A stretch of 64,000 nt of DNA from Thermomonas aquatica (GCF_006337105.1 NZ_CP040871.1:2498501-2562500), one strand, 5' to 3'. Positions 22,351 through 33,076 are shown, counted from the stretch's first letter. Numbers and translations are program-made. The notes: generated from the letters alone by a model not told the origin.

Positions 22351-23817
22351 TCAGGCGGCTGCGGCAAGCGAAGGCGATGCTGCGGCCGCGTCGGTGAACG
22401 AAGCGTCGGTCAGCGGCTCGCGACCGAACCAGTGCAGGCTGTTCGCGAAGGCGGCGACATCGCCGACCACCAGCAGTGCCGGTGCGCGTACCTGGTGCAA
22501 ACGCGCGAGCGCGGGCAGGTCGGCCAGCATGCCGGCCACCACGCGTTGTTCGGGGCGGCTGCCGTTCTCGACCAGCGCGAACGGCGTGGCGGCGGGCAAT
22601 CCGTGCGCGGTCAGCCGCTCGCGGATGCGGTCCAGCCCGGCCACGCCCATGTAGAAGGCCAGGGTCTGCCGCCCGCGCGCCAGCGAGGCCCAGTCCAGCG
22701 CGTCGATGTCGTCCTTGCCGTGCGCGGTGACGATGCGCAGCGATTGCGCATGTTCGCGATGGGTCAGCGGGATGCCGGCATAGGCGGCGCAGGCGATGGC
22801 GGCGGTGATGCCGGGCACCACTTCGTAGCCGATGCCGTGCGCACGCAGCGCCTGCAGTTCCTCGCCGCCGCGGCCGAACACGAACGGGTCGCCGCCCTTC
22901 AGCCGCACCACGCGCTTGCCGGCCTGCGCGAGCGCGACCAGCTGCGCATTGATCTCGGCCTGCGAGTGGCCGCCGCCGCCGGCATGCTTGCCGACGCTGA
23001 TGCGTTCCGCATCGCGACGGGCCAGTTGCAGCACCTCGTCGCTGACCAGGCGGTCGTGCAGGATCACGTCGGCTTCGTTCAGCACGCGCAGCGCGCGCAG
23101 GGTCAGCAGGCCGGGATCGCCGGGGCCGGCGCCGACCAAGGCGACCGAGCCTCGGGTTGCCGTCGTTTCGTGTTCGCGCAACGCGGCATCGAACGCGCGT
23201 TCGGCGGCCAGGTGCTGGCGCTGGCGCAGCAGGCCTTGCAACGGGCCGGACAGCAGCTTGGCGAAGCCGCGCCGGCGCGCGCCGAGTTCCGGCCAGCGTG
23301 CGCGGATGCGTTCGCGGTGCCGGGTCAGCAGTTCCGCCAGCGCGCCGAAGCTGTCGTCGAAGCGGGTTTCCAGTTCCTCGCGCAGCAACCGCGCCAGCAT
23401 CGGCGCGCCGCCGCCGCTGGAGATCGCGATCTGCAGCGGGCCGCGTTCGACGCGGGCGGGCACGTGGAAACGCGACAGCTCGGCATCGTCCACTGCATTC
23501 GAAAAAATGCGCCGCGCATCGGCGGCGTCGACCACGGCGCGGTTGGTCTCGACATCGTCCGTCGCGGCGATCACCAGCCAGGCGGCATCGAGCCACTGCG
23601 CTGCGAACACGCCTTCGATGTGTTCGATGCGCGCGTTCGCTTTCCATTCGGCCAGCGTCGGTTCAAGCGCCGGTGCGCCGACCACGACACGCGCGCCGGC
23701 ATCGAGCAGGGCTTCGACCTTGCGCCGCGCGACCGTGCCGCCGCCGACCACCAGCACGCGGCGGCCGCGCAGGTCGGCGAACAGGGGAAACAGCTTGGAC
23801 GGGGAGGCGTTCGACAT
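22351..23817 (-). CDS. cysG: Siroheme synthase CysG (trifunctional)
   Basis: 488-aa protein for siroheme, the cofactor of sulfite reductase. The N-terminal dehydrogenase/ferrochelatase half starts with the NAD motif [13 protein letters not shown] and has [19 protein letters not shown]. The C-terminal uroporphyrinogen-III methyltransferase half has [37 protein letters not shown] and [21 protein letters not shown]. It is about 30 residues longer than E. coli CysG, with an Ala-rich tail. Divergent from cysB across a 155-base regulatory region. Confidence 0.95.
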   Translation of the reverse strand: MSNASPSKLFPLFADLRGRRVLVVGGGTVARRKVEALLDAGARVVVGAPALEPTLAEWKANARIEHIEGVFAAQWLDAAWLVIAATDDVETNRAVVDAADARRIFSNAVDDAELSRFHVPARVERGPLQIAISSGGGAPMLARLLREELETRFDDSFGALAELLTRHRERIRARWPELGARRRGFAKLLSGPLQGLLRQRQHLAAERAFDAALREHETTATRGSVALVGAGPGDPGLLTLRALRVLNEADVILHDRLVSDEVLQLARRDAERISVGKHAGGGGHSQAEINAQLVALAQAGKRVVRLKGGDPFVFGRGGEELQALRAHGIGYEVVPGITAAIACAAYAGIPLTHREHAQSLRIVTAHGKDDIDALDWASLARGRQTLAFYMGVAGLDRIRERLTAHGLPAATPFALVENGSRPEQRVVAGMLADLPALARLHQVRAPALLVVGDVAAFANSLHWFGREPLTDASFTDAAAASPSLAAAA

Positions 23818-23871
23818 GCCGCCACGCTAGGCGGCGAACCGACCAGCGGTGAAATGGCGGCCGGATTTTCA

Positions 23872-23892
23872 CTTATGCTCGGAAGGCATAAG
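23872..23892. promoter_or_regulatory. LysR-type operator candidate between cysG and cysB
   Basis: CTTATGC (23872-23878) and GCATAAG (23886-23892) are a perfect 7-bp inverted repeat with a 7-base spacer. The inner bases fit the LysR-family T-N11-A rule (T at 23876, A at 23888). It lies 55 bases before the cysG start and about 80 before cysB. CTTATGC occurs again upstream of cysJ (29262-29268). CysB is the obvious candidate binder (inference). Confidence 0.6.
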
Positions 23893-23942
23893 GCTTGTGT
23901 GGAAAAGCCCGTGGGCATCGGTATACTTCATCGCTACATCTC

Positions 23943-23956
23943 GATATAGCGATATA
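23943..23956. promoter_or_regulatory. AT-rich tandem repeat before cysB
   Basis: CGATATA occurs twice in a row, separated by one G, ending about 17 bases before the cysB start. It is one of the most AT-rich spots of this GC-rich window. It could overlap the cysB -10 element or be an autoregulatory site. No ribosome-binding-site core is visible in it. Confidence 0.35.
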
Positions 23957-23972
23957 ACAACCCTCCGCCGCC

Positions 23973-24953
23973 ATGACCCTGACCCAGCTGCGCTACCTCG
24001 TCGCGATCGCCGATTCCGGCCTGAACATCACCCAGGCTGCCGAACGCGTGCACGCCACCCAGCCGGGCCTGTCCAAGCAGCTCAAGCAGCTGGAGGACGA
24101 ACTCGGCTTCCAGCTGTTCACCCGCAAGGGCCGCAGCCTGGAGAGCATCGCCCCGGCCGGCGTGCGGGTGATCGAGCACGCGCGCAAGGTGCTGGCGGAA
24201 GTGGCCAATATCCGCAGCTACGCGGCCAACGAGCGCGGCGAGTACAGCGGCCGCCTGCTGCTGGCGACGACGCACACCCAGGCGCGCTACGTGCTGCCGC
24301 CGGCGATCGCCGCGATCAAGCGCGAATTCCCCCAGGTCAGCGTGGACCTGCTGGCGGCCGGCGATTCGGACGTGCTCGGCAAGCTCGACCAGGCCGACCT
24401 GGCCCTGATCAGCACCGCCGGCAGCGTGCCGCAGGGCGGCGTGGCGGTGCCGCTGTTCCGCTGGCGGCGCGTGCTGCTGGTGCAAAACGGGCATCCGCTG
24501 GCCGGCCTGCAACGCGCGCCGACCCTGGTCGAATTGGCCCACCATGCGCTGATCAGCTACGAGAGTTCGACCCGCACCGATTCCTCGCTGCAGCGTGCGT
24601 TCGCCGGCGCCGGCGTGACCCCGCAGATCGCGATGACCGCGCGCGACGCCAACCTGATCAAGACCTATGTGCGCGCCGGGCTGGGTGCGGGGCTGCTGGC
24701 GGAAATGGCGATCGGCGGCCGCGAGGACGCCGACCTGCGCATCCTCGCCGCACCCGCGGAAATCCCCGAATGCATCACCTGGGCGGTGATTCCGCGCGGC
24801 CGCGTCTTGCGCGACTACGCGCTCAGCCTGCTGCACTGGCTTGCCCCGCAGCTCGATCGCCGCGACCTGCGCCGGGTGCTGGAAGGCAACCAGGATCCGA
24901 ACTGGCCGCCGCCGCCGGGCTGGGACGAACTGACCCAGTCGATCGCGGTATGA
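23973..24953 (+). CDS. cysB: CysB-type LysR transcriptional regulator
   Basis: 326-aa LysR-family activator of sulfur assimilation. The N-terminal helix-turn-helix reads MTLTQLRYLVAIADSG...AAERVHATQPGLSKQLKQLEDELGFQLF. The effector domain keeps ATTHTQARYVLPPAI, the CysB/Cbl-type loop that binds acetylserine or sulfate-like ligands. Flanked by cysKG (divergent) and cysJIH (convergent), which makes CysB far more likely than Cbl. Confidence 0.92.
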   Translation: MTLTQLRYLVAIADSGLNITQAAERVHATQPGLSKQLKQLEDELGFQLFTRKGRSLESIAPAGVRVIEHARKVLAEVANIRSYAANERGEYSGRLLLATTHTQARYVLPPAIAAIKREFPQVSVDLLAAGDSDVLGKLDQADLALISTAGSVPQGGVAVPLFRWRRVLLVQNGHPLAGLQRAPTLVELAHHALISYESSTRTDSSLQRAFAGAGVTPQIAMTARDANLIKTYVRAGLGAGLLAEMAIGGREDADLRILAAPAEIPECITWAVIPRGRVLRDYALSLLHWLAPQLDRRDLRRVLEGNQDPNWPPPPGWDELTQSIAV

Positions 24954-24958
24954 GGCGG

Positions 24959-24978
24959 GTCGCGGCTCAGGCCGCGAC
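24959..24978. terminator. Hairpin at the convergent ends of cysB and cysH
   Basis: GTCGCGGC and GCCGCGAC form a perfect 8-bp stem with loop TCAG. The cysH stop codon lies at the loop. Both transcripts would end in this hairpin, though no T-run follows on either strand. Confidence 0.45.
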
Positions 24979-25704
24979 GCTGTCCGGCAGGTCGAAATGC
25001 AGCCCGCATTCGCGGGTCAGGCCGAAGAAACGCGTCTTGCCCACGTCGCCATCGAGCAGCGGCGCGGTGGTGTGCACGTCGCCGACCGAGACATAGCCCT
25101 GCCGCGACAGCGGATGCTCCGGCAGGTCGTGCTGCAGCGCGTAGGACGCGATGTCGAGGTCGTCCCAGTCGGCGATCGGGTGCAGCTTCCAGCGGCCGTC
25201 GCGCAGTTCCAGGAAATCGATGTTGGCGCGGCTCGGCGACTGCGAACGCCGCAGCCCGGCGAACCAGCTGCGCACGCCGAGTTCCTTCAGCGCACGCTGC
25301 ATCGGTTCCACCTTGCGCAGCTGGTTGTAGCGCTGCAGGCCGTCGCTGCCGTTTTCCCACAGCTTGCCGAAGCGCGCCTCCATCCAGGCGACGCCGATCT
25401 GCGGGCGGTACACCGCGAGGTTCAGGCCGAAGCGCTGGGTAAGTTCGTCGGCGTAGCGATAGGTCTCGGGGAACAGGTAGCCGGTATCGACCAGGATCAC
25501 CGGGAGGTCCGGCTTCGCCTGGGTCAGCAGGTGCAGCGACACCGCCGACTGCACGCCGAAACTGGTGGACAGCGCATGCGGCCCGGCCAGGCTGTCGAAC
25601 GCCCACGCCACGCGCTCCTGCGCGGACAAGCGTCCCAGCCAGCGATTCAGCGCGGACAGCGCCTGCGGCGATTCGGCGGCGGTGATGGGGTCGGGCGGGC
25701 TCAT
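24967..25704 (-). CDS. cysH: Phosphoadenylyl-sulfate (PAPS) reductase
   Basis: 245-aa enzyme that reduces PAPS to sulfite with thioredoxin or glutaredoxin. [11 protein letters not shown] is the PP-loop, [11 protein letters not shown] and the C-terminal ECGLH hold the substrate site and the catalytic Cys. That Cys is the only one in the chain, so the paired Cys of the [4Fe-4S] APS reductases is missing; PAPS is the expected substrate. It overlaps cysI by ATGA. Confidence 0.95.
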   Translation of the reverse strand: MSPPDPITAAESPQALSALNRWLGRLSAQERVAWAFDSLAGPHALSTSFGVQSAVSLHLLTQAKPDLPVILVDTGYLFPETYRYADELTQRFGLNLAVYRPQIGVAWMEARFGKLWENGSDGLQRYNQLRKVEPMQRALKELGVRSWFAGLRRSQSPSRANIDFLELRDGRWKLHPIADWDDLDIASYALQHDLPEHPLSRQGYVSVGDVHTTAPLLDGDVGKTRFFGLTRECGLHFDLPDSVAA

Positions 25705-27398
25705 GGGATCACCTCGATGGCGATGCCGTTGTTCGGCGTTGCGGGGGGCGTGATGATGCTAGCGGCGACCAGGTAATCGCCGAAATGCTGGTTGGTCATG
25801 CGTTCATTCGCATAGCGCGCGAACAGCGCGTCGAGCTCGGACAGGATCGCGGCCTCGTCGATGTTCTCGCGGTGCAGCGCGTTCAGGCGCTGGCCGCGAT
25901 GGTCGGCGCCGAGCATCAGGTTGTAGCGGCCCGGCGCCTTGCCGACCAGGGCGATCTCGCCGAGGTAGGGCCGCGAGCAGCCGTTCGGACAGCCGCTGAT
26001 CCGCAGGTGGATCTGCGCATCGCGCAGGCCGTGCTTGTCGAGCAGGACTTCGGCCTTGTCGAGCAGCTCGGGCAGGTAGCGTTCGGCCTCGGCCATCGCC
26101 AGGCCGCAGGTCGGCAGCGCCACGCAGGCCAGCGCGTTGAGGCGCAGGCCGCTGGCGCGCGCATGCGCATCCAGCGCGTACTCGCGCACCAGCGCGTCGA
26201 TGCGTTCGCGCTGGCCGGCGGGCACGCCGGCGATCACCAGGTTCTGGTTCGGGGTCAGGCGGAATTCGCCCTGGTGGATGCCGGCGATCTCGCGCAGGCC
26301 GCTGAGGTGCCGCACCTCGCCGTTGTCGACGATGCGCCCGGCCGGGATGCGCAGGGTCAGGTGCCAGCGGCCGTCGTGGCCCTCGCGCCAGCCGAAGCGG
26401 TCGCCGTTGTGGTCGAAGGAAAACGGCCGCGCCGGCCCCAGGGGAAAGCCGGCGCGCCGTTCCACTTCGTCCTTGAACCAGTCGATGCCGCGGTCGTCGA
26501 TGGTGTACTTCAGCCGCGCGCGCTTGCGCACCGCGCGGTTGCCGAAATCGCGCTGCGCGGTGATCACCGCGATCGCCACGTCTTGCAGCTGGTCGGGTGC
26601 GATGAAACCGATCACGTTGGCGAGGCGCGGGTAGGTCTCCGGATCGCCATGGGTCGCGCCCATGCCGCCGCCGACGCTCACGTTGTAGCCGACCAGCTGT
26701 CCGTCCTCGACGATGGCGATGAAACCGAGGTCGTTGGCGAACACGTCGGCATCGTTGCTCGGCGGCACCGCGAACGCGATCTTGAACTTGCGCGGCAGGT
26801 AGGTCTCGCCGTAGACCGGTTCTGTTTCCTCGCCGCTGCCGGCGACCTTCTCTTCGTCCAGCCAGATCTCGTAATAGGCGCGGGTGTTCGGCAGCAGGCG
26901 TTCGCTCAACGCGGCGGCCTGCGCGTGCACGGTCGCGTGCAGCGGCGACAGCTGCGGGTTGGCGGCCACCACCACGTTGCGGTTGACGTCGCCGCAGGCG
27001 GCGAGGGTGTCGATCAGCGCGGCGTTGATCGCCTGCATGGTCGGCTTCAGCCGGGTCTTGATCACCCCGTGGAACTGGAACGCCTGGCGGGTGGTGATGC
27101 GCAGGCCGCGCTCGGCGTAGGTGGTGGCGATGGCATCCAGCTTCAGCCACTGATCGGGCGTGACCACGCCACCCGGGGTGCGGGTGCGGATCATGAAGCT
27201 GTAGTCGGGTTCCAGCTTCTGCCGGCGACGCTCGTCGCGGATGTCGCGGTCGTCCTGCTGGTAGCTGCCGTGGTACTTGATCAGGGTCTGGTCGTCTTCG
27301 GCCAGTGCGCCGGTGACCGGGTTGGCCAGCGATTCCAGCAGGGTCCCGCGCAGGCGCGCGCTCTGCTGCTTGATGCTTTCGACGGAATGCGCGCTCAT
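25701..27398 (-). CDS. cysI: Sulfite reductase [NADPH] hemoprotein beta subunit
   Basis: 565-aa siroheme/[4Fe-4S] subunit that reduces sulfite to sulfide with six electrons from CysJ. The cluster Cys ligands lie in [16 protein letters not shown] and [16 protein letters not shown]. The siroheme pocket has [10 protein letters not shown] and [17 protein letters not shown] motifs. The ATG at 27398 shares one base with the cysJ stop. The gene is intact although its partner cysJ is frameshifted. Confidence 0.95.
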   Translation of the reverse strand: MSAHSVESIKQQSARLRGTLLESLANPVTGALAEDDQTLIKYHGSYQQDDRDIRDERRRQKLEPDYSFMIRTRTPGGVVTPDQWLKLDAIATTYAERGLRITTRQAFQFHGVIKTRLKPTMQAINAALIDTLAACGDVNRNVVVAANPQLSPLHATVHAQAAALSERLLPNTRAYYEIWLDEEKVAGSGEETEPVYGETYLPRKFKIAFAVPPSNDADVFANDLGFIAIVEDGQLVGYNVSVGGGMGATHGDPETYPRLANVIGFIAPDQLQDVAIAVITAQRDFGNRAVRKRARLKYTIDDRGIDWFKDEVERRAGFPLGPARPFSFDHNGDRFGWREGHDGRWHLTLRIPAGRIVDNGEVRHLSGLREIAGIHQGEFRLTPNQNLVIAGVPAGQRERIDALVREYALDAHARASGLRLNALACVALPTCGLAMAEAERYLPELLDKAEVLLDKHGLRDAQIHLRISGCPNGCSRPYLGEIALVGKAPGRYNLMLGADHRGQRLNALHRENIDEAAILSELDALFARYANERMTNQHFGDYLVAASIITPPATPNNGIAIEVIP

Positions 27399-29187
27399 CA
27401 GTACACGTCCCTGGCGTAGCGGCCCTGCGCCTGCAGCGCAGAGACATAGTCGGCGGCGGCCTCGGCATCCACGCCGCGTTCGCGTGCGACTACGTCCAGC
27501 AGCGCGGCATGCACGTCCTTGCCCATCGCCAGCGCGCCGCAGACATAGACATGCGCGCCGTTCTCGAGCCAGGCGTAGAGCTCGCGGCCGTGTTCGCGCA
27601 GGCGCTGCTGCACGTAGACCTTCTCCGCCTGGTCGCGCGAGAACGCGAGGTCGAGGCGATGCAGGCTGCCGTCTTTCAAGGCCTGCTGCCACTCGGTCTG
27701 GTAGAGGAATTCGCTGCGCGCATGCGAGTTGCCGAACAGCAGCCAGTTGCGGCCGCTCCCGCCGGTTTCGCGACGTTCCTGCACGAAGCCGCGGAACGGC
27801 GCCACGCCGGTGCCGGGGCCGATCATCACGATGTCGCGCGAGGCGTCGGCGGGCAGGCGGAAGCGTTCGTTGGCTTCGATGAAGACATCGGCGCGCGCGC
27901 CTTCCCGCGGCTGGCGAGGAAGTGCGAGGCCGCGCCCCAGCGCAGGCCGTGGCCGTTGTCGTATTCGACGTGGGCGAGGGTGAGGTGCGCTTCCTCGCCG
28001 ACCGCCTTGCGGCTGGAGGCGATGGAATACAGGCGCGGCTGCAGCGGGCGCAAGGCGGCGATGAAATCCTCCGCGGTCCAGGCTGCGGGAGTCGTGCGCA
28101 ACAGGTCGATCAGCTGCGATTCGCCGAGCAGCTTGGCCAGTTGCGCCGCGTTCTCCGGCGCCAGCATGCGGTTGAGCGCGGCGTCGCCGGCCTGCGCCGC
28201 ATGGCTGGCGATGAACGGGCGCGAGAGGCGGGTGATCTCGCGCTTGCCGGCCAGCCACTCGCGCAGCGGCAGTTCGCTGCCGGCATGCGCGACCCGGGCA
28301 TCGCCATCGAACTCCAGCGCCGCCAGCAGCGCGTCGACCAGCGCAGGCGGGTTGCGCGGCCACACGCCCAGCGCGTCGCCCGGCTCGTAGTGCAGGCCGG
28401 AACCTTCGAGGGATAGCTCGATGTGGCGGATGTCGCGCGCGCTGCCGCGGCCGGTGATGCGCTGGTTGGCCAGCAGCTCGGCGGCGAACGGGCGTTCGCG
28501 CGCGTGCGCCTGCGGTACCGCGTGCGGGCGCAGGGGAACCACCGTCGCCAGCGGCGCGGCCGGCTTGAGCAGCTCCTGCGCGGCTTCGGCGACCGTCGCG
28601 ATCCATGGCGCGGACACCGCCTCGACGTCGAGATCGGCATTGGCCACCTCGGCGATGCGGCTCGCACCGAGCCCGGCCAGGCGCGCATCCAGGCGCTGGC
28701 CGACCGCGCAGAACTGCGGGTAACTGGAATCGCCCAGGGCGAGCACCGCGTACTTCAGCTGCGGCAGTTGCGGCGCGCGCTTGCCGGACAGGAAGTCGAC
28801 GAAGCCCAGCGCGTCGTCCGGCGGATCCCCGTCGCCCTGGGTGCTGATCGCGATGTACAGCAGGCGCTCGTCTTTCAGCTCGCGCAGCGGATAGGCATCT
28901 GCGCGCAGCAGGCGCGCGGGCAGGCCGGCGGCTTCGAGCCTGGCGTGCAGGGCTTCCGCGGCGCGGCGGGCGTTGCCGGTCTGGCTGCCGTACAGGATGG
29001 TGGCCGGAGTGACCGCGGCGTTGGCGGCGGGCGGGTGCGCAGGCAGCTCGAGCGAACGCGCGAGCCCGGCCAGGTAGCCGGAGGCCCACAGCAGGCCGGG
29101 CGCATCCGTGCCGGCGGCGAACTGCGCGAGCAGGGCGCTGCGTTCGCTGGACAGGGGCGTGGACAGGGCAAGGGCGGCGGAGGACAT
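27398..29187 (-). pseudogene. cysJ: Sulfite reductase flavoprotein alpha subunit, frameshifted
   Basis: Two overlapping frames together make one CysJ. The upstream frame (29187 to about 27900) holds the flavodoxin domain (ILYGSQTGNARRAAEAL, LALGDSSYPQFC) and the FAD domain ([13 protein letters not shown], ending ASHFLASRG). The downstream frame (about 27900 to 27398) holds [31 protein letters not shown] and the NADPH domain to the C-terminal DVY. Adding one C to the CCC run at 27904-27906 (one G on the coding strand) restores [18 protein letters not shown] and a 596-aa protein. No other defect is seen, so this is either a very young mutation or a base-call error next to a GC-alternating run. 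Confidence 0.85.
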
Positions 29188-29205
29188 GGCGATGCAGTGG
29201 GGGAA

Positions 29206-29268
29206 CCTGCATGCAGGCTAGGCCTGCGCCCGCGCGCGGAGAAAGGAGGGCTGGTTATGCGCTTATGC
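29206..29268 (-). promoter_or_regulatory. cysJ upstream region: CysB-like half-sites and paired palindromes
   Basis: Reading on the plus strand, TTATGC (29255-29260) and CTTATGC (29262-29268) are direct repeats. The second is identical to the arm of the cysG-cysB palindrome. Closer to the start, CCTGCATGCAGG (29206-29217) is a perfect palindrome overlapping a second inverted repeat, GCAGGC-TAG-GCCTGC (29213-29227), so the two stems exclude each other. A CysB-bound promoter with a structured leader is a reasonable inference. Confidence 0.45.
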
Positions 29269-29284
29269 AGCCTGCCGGAACGAA

Positions 29285-29309
29285 GACGCCCCGCACGGGG
29301 CGGGGCGTC
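29285..29309 (-). terminator. Terminator-like hairpin after the GlsB-type gene
   Basis: GACGCCCCGC and GCGGGGCGTC form a perfect 10-bp stem with a 5-base loop, about 20 bases past the stop of the small membrane gene. Downstream on the minus strand is only TTCGTTCC, not a real T-run. It would separate that gene from cysJ. Confidence 0.6.
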
Positions 29310-29327
29310 GGATGCCGCGGGAAGGGA

Positions 29328-29576
29328 TCAGGCCTTCTTCTTGCGCAGGGCTTCGTAGACGAACAGGAAGACGATCGCGCAGACGATCGAAACGACGAAG
29401 CCGAGCATGCCGCCGGCGATCCCGATCATCGGGCCCAGCCAGCTGCCCGCATAGGCGCCGGCGATGCCGAGCAGGATCGTCAGGATCCATCCCATCGGGT
29501 CTGCACCCGGCTTGATGAGTCGGGCGAGTGCGCCGATCACGGCGCCGATCAGGATCGTGTACAGGATGCCGCCCAT
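29328..29576 (-). CDS. GlsB/YeaQ/YmgE family stress-response membrane protein
   Basis: 82-aa, three-helix membrane protein of the transglycosylase-associated family, although members have no proven transglycosylase activity. Glycine-rich helices: ILYTILIGAVIGALARLI, GWILTILLGIAGAYAGSWLG and LGFVVSIVCAIVFLFVYEAL, with a KKK tail. GGAGGA lies upstream of the ATG, one of the best ribosome-binding sites in the window. Often induced by envelope or acid stress in relatives. Confidence 0.88.
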   Translation of the reverse strand: MGGILYTILIGAVIGALARLIKPGADPMGWILTILLGIAGAYAGSWLGPMIGIAGGMLGFVVSIVCAIVFLFVYEALRKKKA

Positions 29577-29609
29577 GCTGCTTTCCTCCGGAGATCGGTG
29601 GTTGATGGA

Positions 29610-29633
29610 GACTGCCGGGCCATCCTAGCAGTC
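29610..29633. promoter_or_regulatory. Inverted repeat upstream of the GlsB-type gene
   Basis: GACTGC (29610-29615) and GCAGTC (29628-29633) form a perfect 6-bp repeat with 12-base spacing. It lies about 35-57 bases upstream of the start, where a promoter should be. Possible operator; could also be chance at this length. Confidence 0.25.
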
Positions 29634-29683
29634 CCGCATCGGGCGTCGCGTTGCGCTGCAGCAGCCCGCTTCGACCGGCCGGA

Positions 29684-31174
<1,491 letters not shown>

Positions 31175-31211
31175 CGGGGTACGGCCTTGCCTTGCTGCGG
31201 AAAGCGCAATT

Positions 31212-31231
31212 CTACCGCCCGTCGGCGGTAG
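31212..31231. promoter_or_regulatory. Hairpins in the divergent dipeptidase/HhH leader
   Basis: CTACCGCC and GGCGGTAG pair perfectly across loop CGTC. The right arm overlaps a second possible stem (GGTAGG with CCTACC), so the two are alternatives. Further on, TGCCGAT (31283-31289) and ATCGGCA (31307-31313) form a 7-bp repeat. This 213-base region is the longest gap in the window and contains no convincing ORF. Confidence 0.3.
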
Positions 31232-31386
31232 GGGGTTTCCTACCCGTGGCCGGGTCGAACCGGGAGGCGTCCATGCGGGCGATGCCGATACGGGCGGGCA
31301 GGCCGCATCGGCAACCTGTGTTCACCGGATCGCAGCCAGCGGTCGCGGATTCGAAACAGCCAACCGAAACCACCCAGGAGCCTGCC

Positions 31387-31728
31387 ATGAACACCTTCAA
31401 GACCCTGTTCTCCTCGCTGATCCTCTCGCTGGCGCTGGCCGGCGCCGCCATCGCCGGCGAGACCGTCAACATCAACACCGCCGACGCCGCCACCATCGAC
31501 CGCGTGCTGGTCAACGTCGGCCCGGCCAAGGCCGATGCGATCGTCGCCTACCGCAAGGCCAACGGCGCCTTCCGCAGCGCCGAGCAGCTGGCGATGGTCA
31601 AGGGCATCGGCCTGAAGACGGTCGAGAAGAACCGCGACCGCATCGCCCTGGGCGCTGCCCGCCCGGCGCCGAAGGCGGTTGCCGCCGCGGCCGCCAGGCC
31701 GATGCCGAAGCAGGTCGCACGCCGCTGA
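31387..31728 (+). CDS. Secreted helix-hairpin-helix protein (ComEA-like)
   Basis: 113 aa: signal peptide (to about residue 23, AAIAG), then one HhH DNA-binding unit NINTADAATIDRVL...ERIKGIGLKTVEKNRDRI-like, ending in an Ala/Pro/Arg tail. ComEA proteins bind incoming DNA in the periplasm during transformation. The single short domain matches the small gammaproteobacterial ComEA proteins. AGGAG precedes the ATG. Binding role inferred from the family. Confidence 0.82.
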   Translation: MNTFKTLFSSLILSLALAGAAIAGETVNINTADAATIDRVLVNVGPAKADAIVAYRKANGAFRSAEQLAMVKGIGLKTVEKNRDRIALGAARPAPKAVAAAAARPMPKQVARR

Positions 31729-31750
31729 TCGGCAGCCGGCACGGCGATAC

Positions 31751-31781
31751 ACTGCGGCGATGAATGGATCATCGCCGCAGT
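31751..31781 (+). promoter_or_regulatory. 13-bp perfect hairpin spanning the hutD start codon
   Basis: ACTGCGGCGATGA (31751-31763) and TCATCGCCGCAGT (31769-31781) are exact reverse complements across a 5-base loop. The predicted start ATG (31760-31762) lies inside the left arm. It may gate translation of the HutD-like gene or act as the 3' hairpin of the HhH gene. No T-run follows. Confidence 0.6.
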
Positions 31782-32371
31782 CGTCTTCGATATTGCGCGC
31801 CAGCGGCTATGCGCGCATGCGCTGGAAGAACGGCGCCGGCTGGACCTCGGAGATCCTCAAGGTCCACGGCAGCGACGAGCGCGACACCAACGACTGGGAC
31901 TGGCGGCTGTCGGTCGCCGAGATCGAAACCGACGCGCCGTTCTCCGCCTTCCCGGGGGTGGACCGCGAACTGGTCCTGCTCAGCGGCAACGGCCTGCGCC
32001 TGCGCTTCGACGACGGCGAAACCCATGAGCTGCTGCCGCCGCACGACAGGCTGCGCTTCGCCGGCGAACGTGCCGCCTTCGGCGAACTGGTCGATGGCCC
32101 GACCCGCGATTTCAACCTGATGTGGAAGCGCGACGTGGTCGACGCGCAGCTCTGGCACCGGCCATTGGTGGGCACGATGGTGCTGTTCGTCGAACCCGGC
32201 GAGACCTGGGCCATCCACTCGCTCGCCGGGCAGGCGCGCTTCGCCGACGATTCGGCGCTGGGCGAGGTCAACCGCGGCGATACCGCGGTGCTGGTCGCCG
32301 GCGACGCGCGCCAGCGCTATGTGCTGGATGGCGGTGGCGAAGTGCTGTTGATCCGGATCGCGCCGCGCTGA
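31760..32371 (+). CDS. HutD/Ves family protein
   Basis: 203-aa cupin-like protein of the HutD family. Homology begins at LRASGYARMRWKNGAGWTSEIL and includes AFPGVDRELVLLSGNGLRLRF and DRLRFAGERAAF. HutD is linked to histidine utilisation in some bacteria and Ves to cold response in E. coli; no hut gene is here. The start is uncertain: the ATG at 31760 has no good ribosome-binding site and sits in a strong hairpin; a TTG at 31793 is an alternative. The stop abuts the stop of the convergent PepSY gene. Confidence 0.82.
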   Translation: MNGSSPQSSSILRASGYARMRWKNGAGWTSEILKVHGSDERDTNDWDWRLSVAEIETDAPFSAFPGVDRELVLLSGNGLRLRFDDGETHELLPPHDRLRFAGERAAFGELVDGPTRDFNLMWKRDVVDAQLWHRPLVGTMVLFVEPGETWAIHSLAGQARFADDSALGEVNRGDTAVLVAGDARQRYVLDGGGEVLLIRIAPR

Positions 32372-33076
32372 CTAGGCCATCGCCGGCAGGAACACCGCCA
32401 GCCACACCACCAGGCCGACCGCCAGCACGCTGACGAAGACTTCCTTCACCCCGCGCCCGCGCGCCCACATCCACAAACCCGAGATCCCCAGCAGCAGCAT
32501 GCCGATGGCGAAGCTGTCGGCCAGCAGGATCCATGCCCAGCCGCCGCCCACGCCCTTGTGCAGGCGGTTCAGGCCGGCCAGCGGCGTCTGCCGGTTCTTC
32601 TTCAGTTCCGCAGTGTCGCTGCCCGGGACGTATTCGAGCGCCCATGAGCTGCGCGCCGTGCCGCCGGACAGGTTCCATTTCGGCGCGGGGCCGCCGGTCT
32701 TGTCGCTGCCTGCACGGTTGCCGCCCTGGTCGCCGCCGCGACGCTGGCCGGCCTGCCCACTCTTGCCGCGCTCGCCGCCCGGTGCGCCCTTGCGGATCGT
32801 CTGCGCATCCAGGCCCTGGGTGTCGCGCAACCACAGCGACAAGGCCTCGGCCGAGGTGCGCGCGGTCGCCGGAACGGCGAGTTCGACCCGTGCCACTTCG
32901 TTGCTGTCGCCCTGCGGCCAGGCGTCGTCGCCGAAGCGGTGGTTGAGGACCAGTCCGGTGAACCCGTAGACGACGGTGGCCAATGCGCCCCAGGCACCGA
33001 TCCACAGGTGGATCTGGCGCATCCAGCGGTAGCTGACGTTGCGGAAACGGTGCGGGCGGTGCGTGCTCGGGCTCAT
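32372..33076 (-). CDS. PepSY-associated membrane protein
   Basis: 234 aa with an N-terminal membrane segment (QIHLWIGAWGALATVVYGFTGLVLNHRF, with conserved His), a periplasmic part, and two C-terminal segments (LADSFAIGMLLLGISGLWMWAR, VFVSVLAVGLVVWLAVFLP). Residues 96-130 are a low-complexity Gly/Lys/Arg/Gln insert. PepSY-TM proteins often accompany TonB-dependent siderophore receptors, and one lies 150 bases upstream here on the same strand. A role in siderophore reduction or iron release is possible (inference). Confidence 0.82.
   Translation of the reverse strand: MSPSTHRPHRFRNVSYRWMRQIHLWIGAWGALATVVYGFTGLVLNHRFGDDAWPQGDSNEVARVELAVPATARTSAEALSLWLRDTQGLDAQTIRKGAPGGERGKSGQAGQRRGGDQGGNRAGSDKTGGPAPKWNLSGGTARSSWALEYVPGSDTAELKKNRQTPLAGLNRLHKGVGGGWAWILLADSFAIGMLLLGISGLWMWARGRGVKEVFVSVLAVGLVVWLAVFLPAMA

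Noticed and set aside
23700..24000. SAM or cysteine-type riboswitch before cysG/cysB
   Set aside because: I found only short inverted repeats that fit protein binding; no multi-stem conserved core is visible.
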